NCBI GenBank assembly: GCA_016870195.1
Contig: VGCC01000011.1
Location: 1-62,791, forward strand
Source: Actinomycetota bacterium
Lineage (GTDB): Bacteria > Actinomycetota > Actinomycetes > S36-B12
DNA: 62,791 bases
Direction of reading: 5' to 3'
Below, piece after piece: positions 56,963-62,791 of the stretch (the first letter of the stretch is position 1; each line of letters begins with the position of its first letter). Under the pieces are notes generated by a model, which saw nothing but the letters and a program-made list of their open reading frames with translations, did no database searches and was not told the DNA's origin. The position numbers and the translations under genes were made by a program.

Positions 56963-58344
56963 CAGATGAACTCCTTCATATGTGTGGTGCGTGCATGGGC
57001 AAACTCAGGGTGTGCGAGCGAGAGACCCGCGGCCTCTGCGGCGAACAGGCAGGCGCCGCGGGCACCGGGCTGCAGATGCTCACTCACCTGCAACCCAGGG
57101 AAGATATGTGCCTTGCCACGGGCTACCCCCGGGACATGGGCCCATCCACCTGCGGCCACCGCGAACGTGTACTCGCCCGCCACTGCCGTGATCGGGCGCA
57201 CCAGTGCACGAGTTTCTGCGAGGACGTAGTCCATGGCGGCGCACCAGACATCCTCGGGGCGGGTGTCGTCCCGCAACTGCACCGTGACCTCGTTGGTCCA
57301 ATTCCCGGGCTCGGACACCACCACGGTTCCGTTCTGCTTCCACTCCGGAGTCCACGCTTCCGAGATGCGCGCGCGTTCCTCGTGGGTGTGTGCACCCACC
57401 ATGGACAGGACCCGGCCGAGGACCAGTCCCGAACGAGTGGCTCCGAGGATCGCGGTGCTCTCGGGCAGAACGTGGCGCCCCGCGCTAAGCCCCGATGCCA
57501 CGAGAGAAGCGCGCTCGTCGTTGGTGAGTGTGCGCGGAAGGGTCCGCAGGATGACATCCGCAGTTCCGCAGGAGTCGTAGAGGTCGTCGCCTCCGATGGC
57601 GCCCGCGCCCACGGAGCCGACCAGGTGATCATGACCGGCAACGGTCACCTGGGCATTGCGCAGGATGCCCGGGGCATCCTCGTGCGCACGCCCGAAGGGG
57701 ACACCCGCCGGGCGCATGTCTGGAACGAAGGAGGCATCTGCGCCGATCATCGACAGGGTCCGCGACCAAGGAACAACGGCCGCTTGATCCAGGAGTCCGG
57801 TGCGCGATGCCAGCGAGGGTTCAGTGAAGAGTGCGCCGGTCAGCGCATACGCAACATACTCGAGGGCATTCGCCCAGCGCATCCCCGGCGTGATCGTGAA
57901 GCCGTGCGTGGTGAGCCACAACAACTTCGAGAATGAGCACTCCGCCTTTGCGGCCAGTCCCGTGACAGCCTGAAACTCGTCACGAAACTCCTGCGGAAGT
58001 GCTGCGAACTCCTCGGCGCCACGCTGGTCGTACCACGCCATCGCAGGAGTGACCGCGGTGCCGGATGCATCGACGATCACACCGGTCTCAGCCATCCCCG
58101 TGATGCCTATCCCGAGCACCTCGACCGGGGCGGGGCACCTCTCTGCCGCCTGGGCCATCACGCGTACCGCGGCGTCCACGAACGCACCGATCTCTGCGTG
58201 CACGTTCCCGTTCTCTTCGACGATCCACGGCGTGGTCTCGCCTGCCTGACCGAGGATGACTCCGTCGATATCGGTTGCGATCGCCTTGAAGGAGGTGGTG
58301 CCGAGGTCGATACCGATCAGGACGGGAGTGCGTGCGGGACTCAT
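56962..58344 (-). CDS. FGGY-family carbohydrate kinase
   Basis: 460 residues. LIGIDLGTTSFKAIATD is the first phosphate motif, AWYDQRG in the middle contacts sugar, VAGHDHLVG has the likely catalytic Asp and DSCGTADVI the second phosphate loop. It belongs to the xylulokinase/gluconokinase-like branch, separate from the rhamnulokinase-like protein at 49417. In the operon it may act first on the imported sugar. Its ATG 58344 overlaps the LacI stop by 4 bp. Confidence 0.84.
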   Translation of the reverse strand: MSPARTPVLIGIDLGTTSFKAIATDIDGVILGQAGETTPWIVEENGNVHAEIGAFVDAAVRVMAQAAERCPAPVEVLGIGITGMAETGVIVDASGTAVTPAMAWYDQRGAEEFAALPQEFRDEFQAVTGLAAKAECSFSKLLWLTTHGFTITPGMRWANALEYVAYALTGALFTEPSLASRTGLLDQAAVVPWSRTLSMIGADASFVPDMRPAGVPFGRAHEDAPGILRNAQVTVAGHDHLVGSVGAGAIGGDDLYDSCGTADVILRTLPRTLTNDERASLVASGLSAGRHVLPESTAILGATRSGLVLGRVLSMVGAHTHEERARISEAWTPEWKQNGTVVVSEPGNWTNEVTVQLRDDTRPEDVWCAAMDYVLAETRALVRPITAVAGEYTFAVAAGGWAHVPGVARGKAHIFPGLQVSEHLQPGARGACLFAAEAAGLSLAHPEFAHARTTHMKEFI

Positions 58345-59369
58345 GCGCTCGCCTCCAAGTGGGCAGGGGTCAACTCGCCCGATCCGCGCTCGATCAAGCG
58401 GAGGGGCACGATCGTGTCGCTGCCGTCATCGGGGACTCCCGCCATGCGCTCGGTGAGGCGATCCATCGCCGCGCTGGCCAACATGGCCGGGTCGTGGTCG
58501 ATAGCCGTCACTGCGGGGGTGATCACGTCGGCCGTGACGAAGTCGCCGAAAGAGATGAGTGCGATATCGGTCCGGCCTGAAGCGTGCAGTTGGCGCACCA
58601 CACCGAGGGATGTCTCCGAGCGGGAACTGAAGATCGCGGTGGGCGCGTGGGGGCCGGAGATGAGGGCTTCCGTCGCAGAAAACGCATCGTGAGCGTCGCG
58701 GCACCCATGGGCTTCGAGCCGCTCTTCGATCGGGAGGCCACGGTCACGTAGTGCGTCGTGATAACCCAAGTGACGCAGTTTTGAGGTGCGGATGGTGAGG
58801 TCGTCGGTCACGATGGCGACGCGGCGGTGCCCGTGCTCGGCGAGGTGCAGGACCGCGGCGCGCGCCGCTCCCTGGTCATCGACCCGCACCACTCCCGAGT
58901 CCAGTCCTCGCGGATGCCGGTCGATGAACACCGTCGGCGTGGGGATGCGTTGGAGGAAGGAGTAATCGGCGAATTCGGGGGTGATGATCAGTCCCGCGAC
59001 GCGGCGGCCGATGAGGCCCTCCACGATCTCGCGCTCTGTTTCCGCGGAATACGAGTTGGACGCGACGAGCAGCTTCACTCCCAGATCCAGGGAGCGCTTC
59101 TCGATCTCCTCGATGGCCTTGGCGAAGAACGGGTCTCCGATGGTGGGAACGACGATCCCGATGGTGTCGTCCACCCCGCGTCGCAGGGAGCGGGCCGTGA
59201 CATCGACCTGATAGCCCAGCGACTCGACGGCCTGCTCCACACGTCGACGGGTATCGGGTGACACGCGGGAGTCACCATTGACAACACGCGACGCGGTCTT
59301 CGTGCTGGTGCCGGCGGCATCCGCTACGTCCCGAAGCCGCACCACCTTCCTGCTCATGGAACCGCTCAT
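58341..59369 (-). CDS. LacI-family transcriptional repressor
   Basis: 342 residues. The HTH and hinge are VRLRDVADAAGTSTKTASRVVNGDSRVSPDTRRRV (about 10-45), followed by the Peripla_BP-like sensor domain: GIVVPTIGDPFFAKAIEEIE, VFIDRHPRG and ISFGDF. It is in the operon between pfkB and the FGGY kinase, so it is likely local and autoregulated. Two LacI-type operators lie upstream of the operon (60384-60432). Overlaps pfkB by 4 bp. Confidence 0.9.
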   Translation of the reverse strand: MSGSMSRKVVRLRDVADAAGTSTKTASRVVNGDSRVSPDTRRRVEQAVESLGYQVDVTARSLRRGVDDTIGIVVPTIGDPFFAKAIEEIEKRSLDLGVKLLVASNSYSAETEREIVEGLIGRRVAGLIITPEFADYSFLQRIPTPTVFIDRHPRGLDSGVVRVDDQGAARAAVLHLAEHGHRRVAIVTDDLTIRTSKLRHLGYHDALRDRGLPIEERLEAHGCRDAHDAFSATEALISGPHAPTAIFSSRSETSLGVVRQLHASGRTDIALISFGDFVTADVITPAVTAIDHDPAMLASAAMDRLTERMAGVPDDGSDTIVPLRLIERGSGELTPAHLEASA

Positions 59370-60370
59370 AGCGACACCCCCGTGGCGATGACCGCCTCCG
59401 GCACGCGGGACAGCAACTCGGAATAGCGCTCACGCACCACGCCACCGGCGAGCACCTGCTCACAGGAGGCCGCTGCGCATGCCACACCGGAGCGCGCGGC
59501 TTCGACGATGGTTGCGAAATCCTCGGACATTCCGCCATGCATCCAGGTATGGGCGAATCCTGCGACGAACGAGTCACCCGCGCCGACCGTGCTGACGACG
59601 TCGACGGACACGGCGGATACCCATGCGTGCGCATCCGCGCTCGCGATCGCGACACCAGCGCCACCCGCAGTTACTAGGACGATTCGTGCACCGCGCTCCA
59701 CGAGTTGGCGGGCAGCGCGGTCGGCGCGCTCTCGTGCTTCATCATCGCCGAGTGCGTGCGAGTTCATGACGAGTGCGTCGGTGAGACCTAGGCACGCCTC
59801 GGCCTCATCGAGATTGGGCGCGATGACGTCGGGGTCGGTGGCGAGTACGGGCTCGAGCCACTGTGGGGCGGTGTCGACGAGAACTCGAGCACCGCGTGCA
59901 TGGAGACCCTCGACGAGATTGACGAGCGCGGATGACGGGAGCCCCATGGGGAGGCTTCCCATGATCATCACCAGGTCTCCCTCGTGCGCGGTGGTGACGA
60001 CGCGGGAGACCACATCGGCCCACTGCGCGGGATCCTCGAACGCGCCGGCTTCATTGATCACGGTGACACGATCGATCTCGCTCTCGAGCAGGATCGTCGC
60101 GGTGCGCACACCGCCCGTGACCGGGATGATCTCCGCGGCGAGTTTCTCCGCGGCCAGCAGGCCTTCGTAGGTGACCCGGTCGCGCGTGCCGACCGGGAGG
60201 ATCAGCAGCGCCTCCGCACCGAGGGATCGGAGGGCCCGCACGACGTTGATGCCCTTGCCCCCGCAGGTCAACTCCGCGCCCTGGGCGCGGATGACCGCCC
60301 CGGGGGAGACCCGGGGGACGCTCACCGTCCGGTCGAAGACCGGGTTCGGGTTGAAGACGAGCAGGGCGAT
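59366..60370 (-). CDS. PfkB-family sugar-phosphate kinase (LacC/FruK-like) with an apparent ATC start
   Basis: About 334 residues if translation begins at the ATC at 60370. The conserved first strand LLVFNPNPVFDRTV, with the substrate-binding Asp, is encoded only upstream of the first canonical start in frame (GTG 60325), and AGGAGG (60383-60378) sits exactly 7 nt before the ATC. GGKGINVVRAL near 38-48 and TVGAGDSFVAGF with the catalytic Asp complete the LacC/FruK signature. These enzymes phosphorylate ketose monophosphates to 1,6-bisphosphates. Starting at GTG 60325 would lose 15 residues, probably inactivating it. ATC differs from ATG by one base, so a mutated start or a sequencing error is possible; CTG at 60364 is another option. 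Confidence 0.82.
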   Translation of the reverse strand: MALLVFNPNPVFDRTVSVPRVSPGAVIRAQGAELTCGGKGINVVRALRSLGAEALLILPVGTRDRVTYEGLLAAEKLAAEIIPVTGGVRTATILLESEIDRVTVINEAGAFEDPAQWADVVSRVVTTAHEGDLVMIMGSLPMGLPSSALVNLVEGLHARGARVLVDTAPQWLEPVLATDPDVIAPNLDEAEACLGLTDALVMNSHALGDDEARERADRAARQLVERGARIVLVTAGGAGVAIASADAHAWVSAVSVDVVSTVGAGDSFVAGFAHTWMHGGMSEDFATIVEAARSGVACAAASCEQVLAGGVVRERYSELLSRVPEAVIATGVSL

Positions 60371-60383
60371 GGCGGTTCCTCCT

Positions 60384-60432
60384 GGGTAATCGTTGTCACG
60401 AGCACAGGTGCAACGGGGTAATCGTTGTCACG
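60384..60432 (-). promoter_or_regulatory. Two identical 17-bp LacI-type operators, 32 bp apart
   Basis: The minus-strand sequence CGTGACAACGATTACCC occurs at 60400-60384 and again at 60432-60416. Its core TGACAACGATTACC matches the LacI-family consensus TGnnAnCGnTnnCA at 9 of 10 fixed positions. The 32-bp period is three DNA turns, so two dimers would sit on the same face. Both sites lie between the predicted start point and the pfkB ribosome site. Confidence 0.75.
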
Positions 60433-60442
60433 GGACATGGTG

Positions 60443-60471
60443 ACGCTAGTGCGCGATGTGGCATCTGTCTA
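60443..60471 (-). promoter_or_regulatory. Predicted sigma70-type promoter of the seven-gene sugar operon
   Basis: TAGACA (60471-60466), 17 bp and TAGCGT (60448-60443) on the minus strand. The start point would be near 60436, a few bases before the first operator. The -35 box overlaps the stop codon of the upstream P-loop kinase gene. Confidence 0.45.
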
Positions 60472-60990
60472 GACCCCGGGTGAACTCCGGATGGCCTGGA
60501 GGACCGCCTCGGCCAGTTGCTCCGGGGGCAGGGCCGCGTCCAGGGCCAGGTGGGGGACACCGGGCCGAGCGGGGGCACCGGGCCGGGCCCCGTGGTCGCG
60601 CTCCGCCCCCCGGGCGAGCACCCGACGGGCGCGCTCCCCCTCGTCCAGGTCCAGCCAGACCAGGACCCAGCGCGGGCAGTCCTCGACCCAGCGCGCCCAG
60701 GAATCGGCGGTCGCGGCGGCACTCGTGAAGGGGGCGGACACCACGATCGGGGTGGGTCCCCCACCTGACTCCGACACTGCATCGTGGAGGGCCTGGTAGC
60801 GGGCGTCCTTGACCTGCTCCAGGAGCTGGGCCTCGGTGAGCTGGGGATGTGCCGTTCGGGCTTCGCCGACAACACCCGCGCTCACGTCATCGAAGTCGAG
60901 GTGCACGCCGTTCAGTCGGGCGGCGAGGACATCGGCCAGAGTCGACTTGCCTGTTCCGGCGCAACCTGCGACGAAGACCACGACGCCCAT
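60469..60990 (-). CDS. P-loop kinase-like protein (AAA_33 / gluconate-shikimate kinase type)
   Basis: 173 residues. Walker A GCAGTGKST (9-17) at the N-terminus, DFDD near 32-35, and a lid-like ERARRVLARGAERD segment near 117-130 place it among small nucleoside/sugar monophosphate-type kinases. The exact substrate is not clear; gluconate kinase-like or a nucleotide kinase are possible. The 3' half is very G/C-rich with short Ala-Pro-Gly-Arg repeats (RPGAPARPG). It is upstream of the sugar operon on the same strand but a separate promoter follows it. Confidence 0.62.
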   Translation of the reverse strand: MGVVVFVAGCAGTGKSTLADVLAARLNGVHLDFDDVSAGVVGEARTAHPQLTEAQLLEQVKDARYQALHDAVSESGGGPTPIVVSAPFTSAAATADSWARWVEDCPRWVLVWLDLDEGERARRVLARGAERDHGARPGAPARPGVPHLALDAALPPEQLAEAVLQAIRSSPGV

Positions 60991-61067
60991 CTACACGACC
61001 ACCATGCCCATATGACAGTCTCCCTACAACGAGTGGTCGTCATGCTAGATGGCACAGAGGGAGCACG

Positions 61068-62159
61068 ATGCAGGTCATCCATGGTGAGGAGTCCATCCAG
61101 ATCCGCAGTTCCACCACCACGGCATGGGTCACACTTCGTGGCGCGCACGTTGCTCCGGTCGAGTTCACCCTCGGCTCGCGCACGGTGCAGCCCTACTCCC
61201 TATCGCCCTGGCTTCCGGCGGAACAGCGTGGTCAGGATCCGCTACTTCAGGTGCTGCGCGGAGATTTCTTCTGTCTTCCCTTCGGCGCTCAGTCGGCTGG
61301 ACCGCCCCATGGCGTCATCGCGGGGAACCCATGGACCGTGATCGATGAGCGCCCCCAGGCACTCACCTTGCGCATAACCGCCGAGGACATAGGTGCAACG
61401 GTGACCAAATCGGTCGAGGTCCGCGATAGTGACACCTCGCTCTACCAACAGTTCGAGATCGAGGGGCTATCCGGCCTCTACAACTATGGAACCCATCCGG
61501 TCCTGGACATGAGTGGCTCCCCGGCAGGCTCGGTGGAGTTGACCACGTCGCCCATCCGCTACGGATCGGTGGCGCCCACGCTCTTCTCCGATCCCGCACG
61601 GGGTGAGCATCAGGTTCTGGAGATCGGAGGCACGTTCACGTCACTTGCATCGGTACCACGTGCGGATGGTCTGATCCTCGACCTCAGTCATCTCCCCACC
61701 CCACCAGGGCATGAGGACTTGGTGATGATCGCACCAGAGGTGCGCACGGGAGTGGCGTGGAACGCACTGCGTTTCCCAGACTACGTGTGGTTCTCACTGC
61801 GTCGGGTGGAGGACTTTCCGGCCACGGTTCTGTGGGTGTCGAACGGTGGCCGGTCGCAAGCGCCATGGTCGAGTCGTCACACTGGCCGCATAGGGATTGA
61901 GGACGTCTGCTCCTACTTCGCCGAGGGGCACGAACCGTCGACCGCGGCACCGCTCGCGCACGTGGGAATCCCCACGGCGCGCGAGTTTCGGGCGACCGAA
62001 CCGGTGCGTCTCCGGGTGGTTCAGGCTGTTGCTGCACTTCCTGTGGAGTTCGGCAGGATCACGGACATCCGCGATCACAAAGGGTACGCGGTGATCGTCG
62101 ATGACGTGGGACGCGAAGTATCGACTGCGACGAGCTGCACGTACCTCAGCGGGGAGTAG
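61068..62159 (+). CDS. Aldose 1-epimerase-like protein (galactose mutarotase fold)
   Basis: 363 residues from ATG 61068, after GAGGGAGC. DFFCLPFGAQSAGPPHGVIAGNPW near 64-87 has the HG that bears the catalytic His of mutarotases, and LYNYGTHPVLDM and APEVRTGVAWNALRFPDYVWFSLR continue the beta-sandwich. The Glu expected near the C-terminus may be in RIGIEDVCSYF. It is longer than typical GalM (about 300-350) and closer to the DUF4432/hexose mutarotase-like group. Next to the sugar operon it may interconvert anomers of the imported sugar. Confidence 0.62.
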   Translation: MQVIHGEESIQIRSSTTTAWVTLRGAHVAPVEFTLGSRTVQPYSLSPWLPAEQRGQDPLLQVLRGDFFCLPFGAQSAGPPHGVIAGNPWTVIDERPQALTLRITAEDIGATVTKSVEVRDSDTSLYQQFEIEGLSGLYNYGTHPVLDMSGSPAGSVELTTSPIRYGSVAPTLFSDPARGEHQVLEIGGTFTSLASVPRADGLILDLSHLPTPPGHEDLVMIAPEVRTGVAWNALRFPDYVWFSLRRVEDFPATVLWVSNGGRSQAPWSSRHTGRIGIEDVCSYFAEGHEPSTAAPLAHVGIPTAREFRATEPVRLRVVQAVAALPVEFGRITDIRDHKGYAVIVDDVGREVSTATSCTYLSGE

Positions 62160-62161
62160 CT

Positions 62162-62602
62162 CTAACCCTCGATCGTCACCACGACGACGAAACTGGTGCC
62201 GTCGGCGTTGGTCACAGTGACGTTTGCGGTTCCGGCGGACAGTGCCATCCCACCCGGGTTGTATTCGATGCCACCCTCTTCCCTGCCGGGGATGACCTCG
62301 ACGACTGCCGGGTTGTCAGACTCGATGGTTGCAGCCAACGGGTCATCGACCATGAACTCGAGTCCGTCGCCGACGTTTGCGAGTGCCTCGGTCTGATCGG
62401 GAACGACGACGATGGGGGCGAGCATCGCGAGGTTCTCATCGGTGATCTCGATGCCGTCGCCTTCCACGGTGTCGCCGACGGGAGTGGACTCACCGCCCGC
62501 AGCCGCCTGGTCCGCGCTGTCGGTGCCCGAACCGGACGAGCACCCTGCAACGAAGGTTGCCGCGAGTGCGGTGGCTGCGGCGAGGGCGACGATCCGGCGC
62601 AT
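62162..62602 (-). CDS. Small secreted lipoprotein, function unknown
   Basis: 146 residues. Signal peptide with lipobox VAGC (Cys21) followed by a Ser/Gly/Ala/Asp-rich linker (SSGSGTDSADQAAAGGE), so it should be anchored outside. The rest is acidic and beta-rich, with Ig-like features (GMALSAGTANVTVTNADGTSFVVVVTIEG) resembling BIG-type domains. No known enzyme signature. It is convergent with the mutarotase gene, 2 bp apart. Confidence 0.65.
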   Translation of the reverse strand: MRRIVALAAATALAATFVAGCSSGSGTDSADQAAAGGESTPVGDTVEGDGIEITDENLAMLAPIVVVPDQTEALANVGDGLEFMVDDPLAATIESDNPAVVEVIPGREEGGIEYNPGGMALSAGTANVTVTNADGTSFVVVVTIEG

Positions 62603-62686
62603 GGGAATTCCTCTCGGTAGAGCGTGAGCCCCTAGTCTGCCTTAGCCGAACCATTCGGCAACCACCGAGGGGACTCCGAGATCCGC

Positions 62687-62791
62687 ATGTCAGGGACCAG
62701 ACCCGGCGGCCGCCGGCTCGTGCCGGTGTTCATGTTGGAGGGCGCGAACCTCGCTTCCGGACTGGGGAACGCGGTCGTCCTCGTCGCGCTC
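62687..62791 (+). CDS. MFS-like transporter, 5' end only
   Basis: 35 codons from ATG 62687 to the window edge. After a basic head (GTRPGGRRL) the sequence VFMLEGANLASGLGNAVVLVAL looks like the first helix of a major facilitator exporter, where such N-LxS-LGN patterns are common. The rest lies outside the window, so the family call is tentative. Confidence 0.45.
   Translation, partial: MSGTRPGGRRLVPVFMLEGANLASGLGNAVVLVAL

Noticed and set aside
56045-60370. Assigning the operon to sulfoquinovose breakdown (sulfo-EMP)
   Set aside because: The aldolase and PfkB resemble YihT and YihV in part, but no sulfoquinovosidase, isomerase or sulfolactaldehyde reductase is in the window, and the FGGY kinase has no place in that route.
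60991-61067. Inverted repeat ACGACCAC / GTGGTCGT before the mutarotase gene
   Set aside because: The 8-bp arms are about 30 nt apart, contain no consensus for a known regulator and do not match the LacI-type sites nearby; chance is likely.

Overview
The window is a compact, high-G+C actinomycete chromosome segment carrying about 67 genes. No intergenic gap exceeds about 115 bases, and many neighbours overlap by 1 to 42 bases. The actinomycete assignment rests on several things. There is a complete decaprenyl-phosphoryl-arabinose module (UbiA-type phosphoribosyltransferase, DprE1, DprE2). There is a mycothiol-type DinB/maleylpyruvate isomerase protein. The hrcA-dnaJ-rsmE-HIT-phoH-ybeY-CBS protein-era-recO-uppS block is in the order known from mycobacteria and relatives, and a response regulator is very close to DevR/DosR. 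I cannot name the genus. No rRNA, tRNA, CRISPR array, insertion sequence or prophage is visible.

Layout, left to right. 1-4862 (minus strand): an alkane monooxygenase cut by the window edge, a small membrane protein, and a tightly overlapped operon for the arabinan sugar donor. 4914-11274 (plus): a perfect 20-bp palindrome, a long-chain acyl-CoA dehydrogenase, a CPA2 antiporter, a CopC and CopD-CtaG copper pair and an L,D-transpeptidase. 11271-24855: a mixed stretch with a nitrilase, a DinB protein, a branched-chain 2-oxoacid dehydrogenase operon (E1a-E1b-E2), a DevR-like regulator convergent with a sensorless histidine kinase, an EamA transporter, a HisC-like aminotransferase, a secreted glycosidase, a transaminase-SDR pair, ornithine carbamoyltransferase, a phosphoribosyltransferase and an ABM-domain protein. 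24886-28934 (plus): a small membrane protein and a zinc-uptake operon with its Fur-family regulator, followed by an orphan XRE antitoxin-like gene. 28966-37758 (minus): the conserved housekeeping block with a CIRCE element at its head. 37834-49335: a TSUP exporter, hemW, lepA, rpsT, holA, comEC-comEA, degV and leuS.

49417-62159 is the most accessory-looking part and looks like sugar or polyol catabolism. A plus-strand operon (rhamnulokinase-like kinase, polyol-type SDR, class II aldolase, SDR) converges on a seven-gene minus-strand operon (PfkB kinase, LacI repressor, FGGY kinase, class I LacD/YihT-like aldolase, and an ABC importer of one ATPase, one permease and one binding protein). The two operons end at one perfect 15-bp stem-loop. 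Two identical LacI-type operators 32 bp apart lie just downstream of a sigma70-type promoter at the head of the minus operon. Its first gene, pfkB, has an ideal AGGAGG ribosome site 7 nt before ATC where ATG would be expected. The two kinases and one aldolase fit a ketose to ketose-1-phosphate to ketose-1,6-bisphosphate to triose-phosphate route, but the substrate is not known.

The right end has a mutarotase-like protein, a small lipoprotein and the first 35 codons of a probable MFS transporter. The best candidates for follow-up are the two-kinase sugar operon with its odd start codon and tandem operators, the DprE1 with Ala in place of the benzothiazinone-target Cys, the sensorless DevS-like kinase, and the znuA gene with a leaderless promoter and a perfect 18-bp tandem repeat encoding a His-rich loop.
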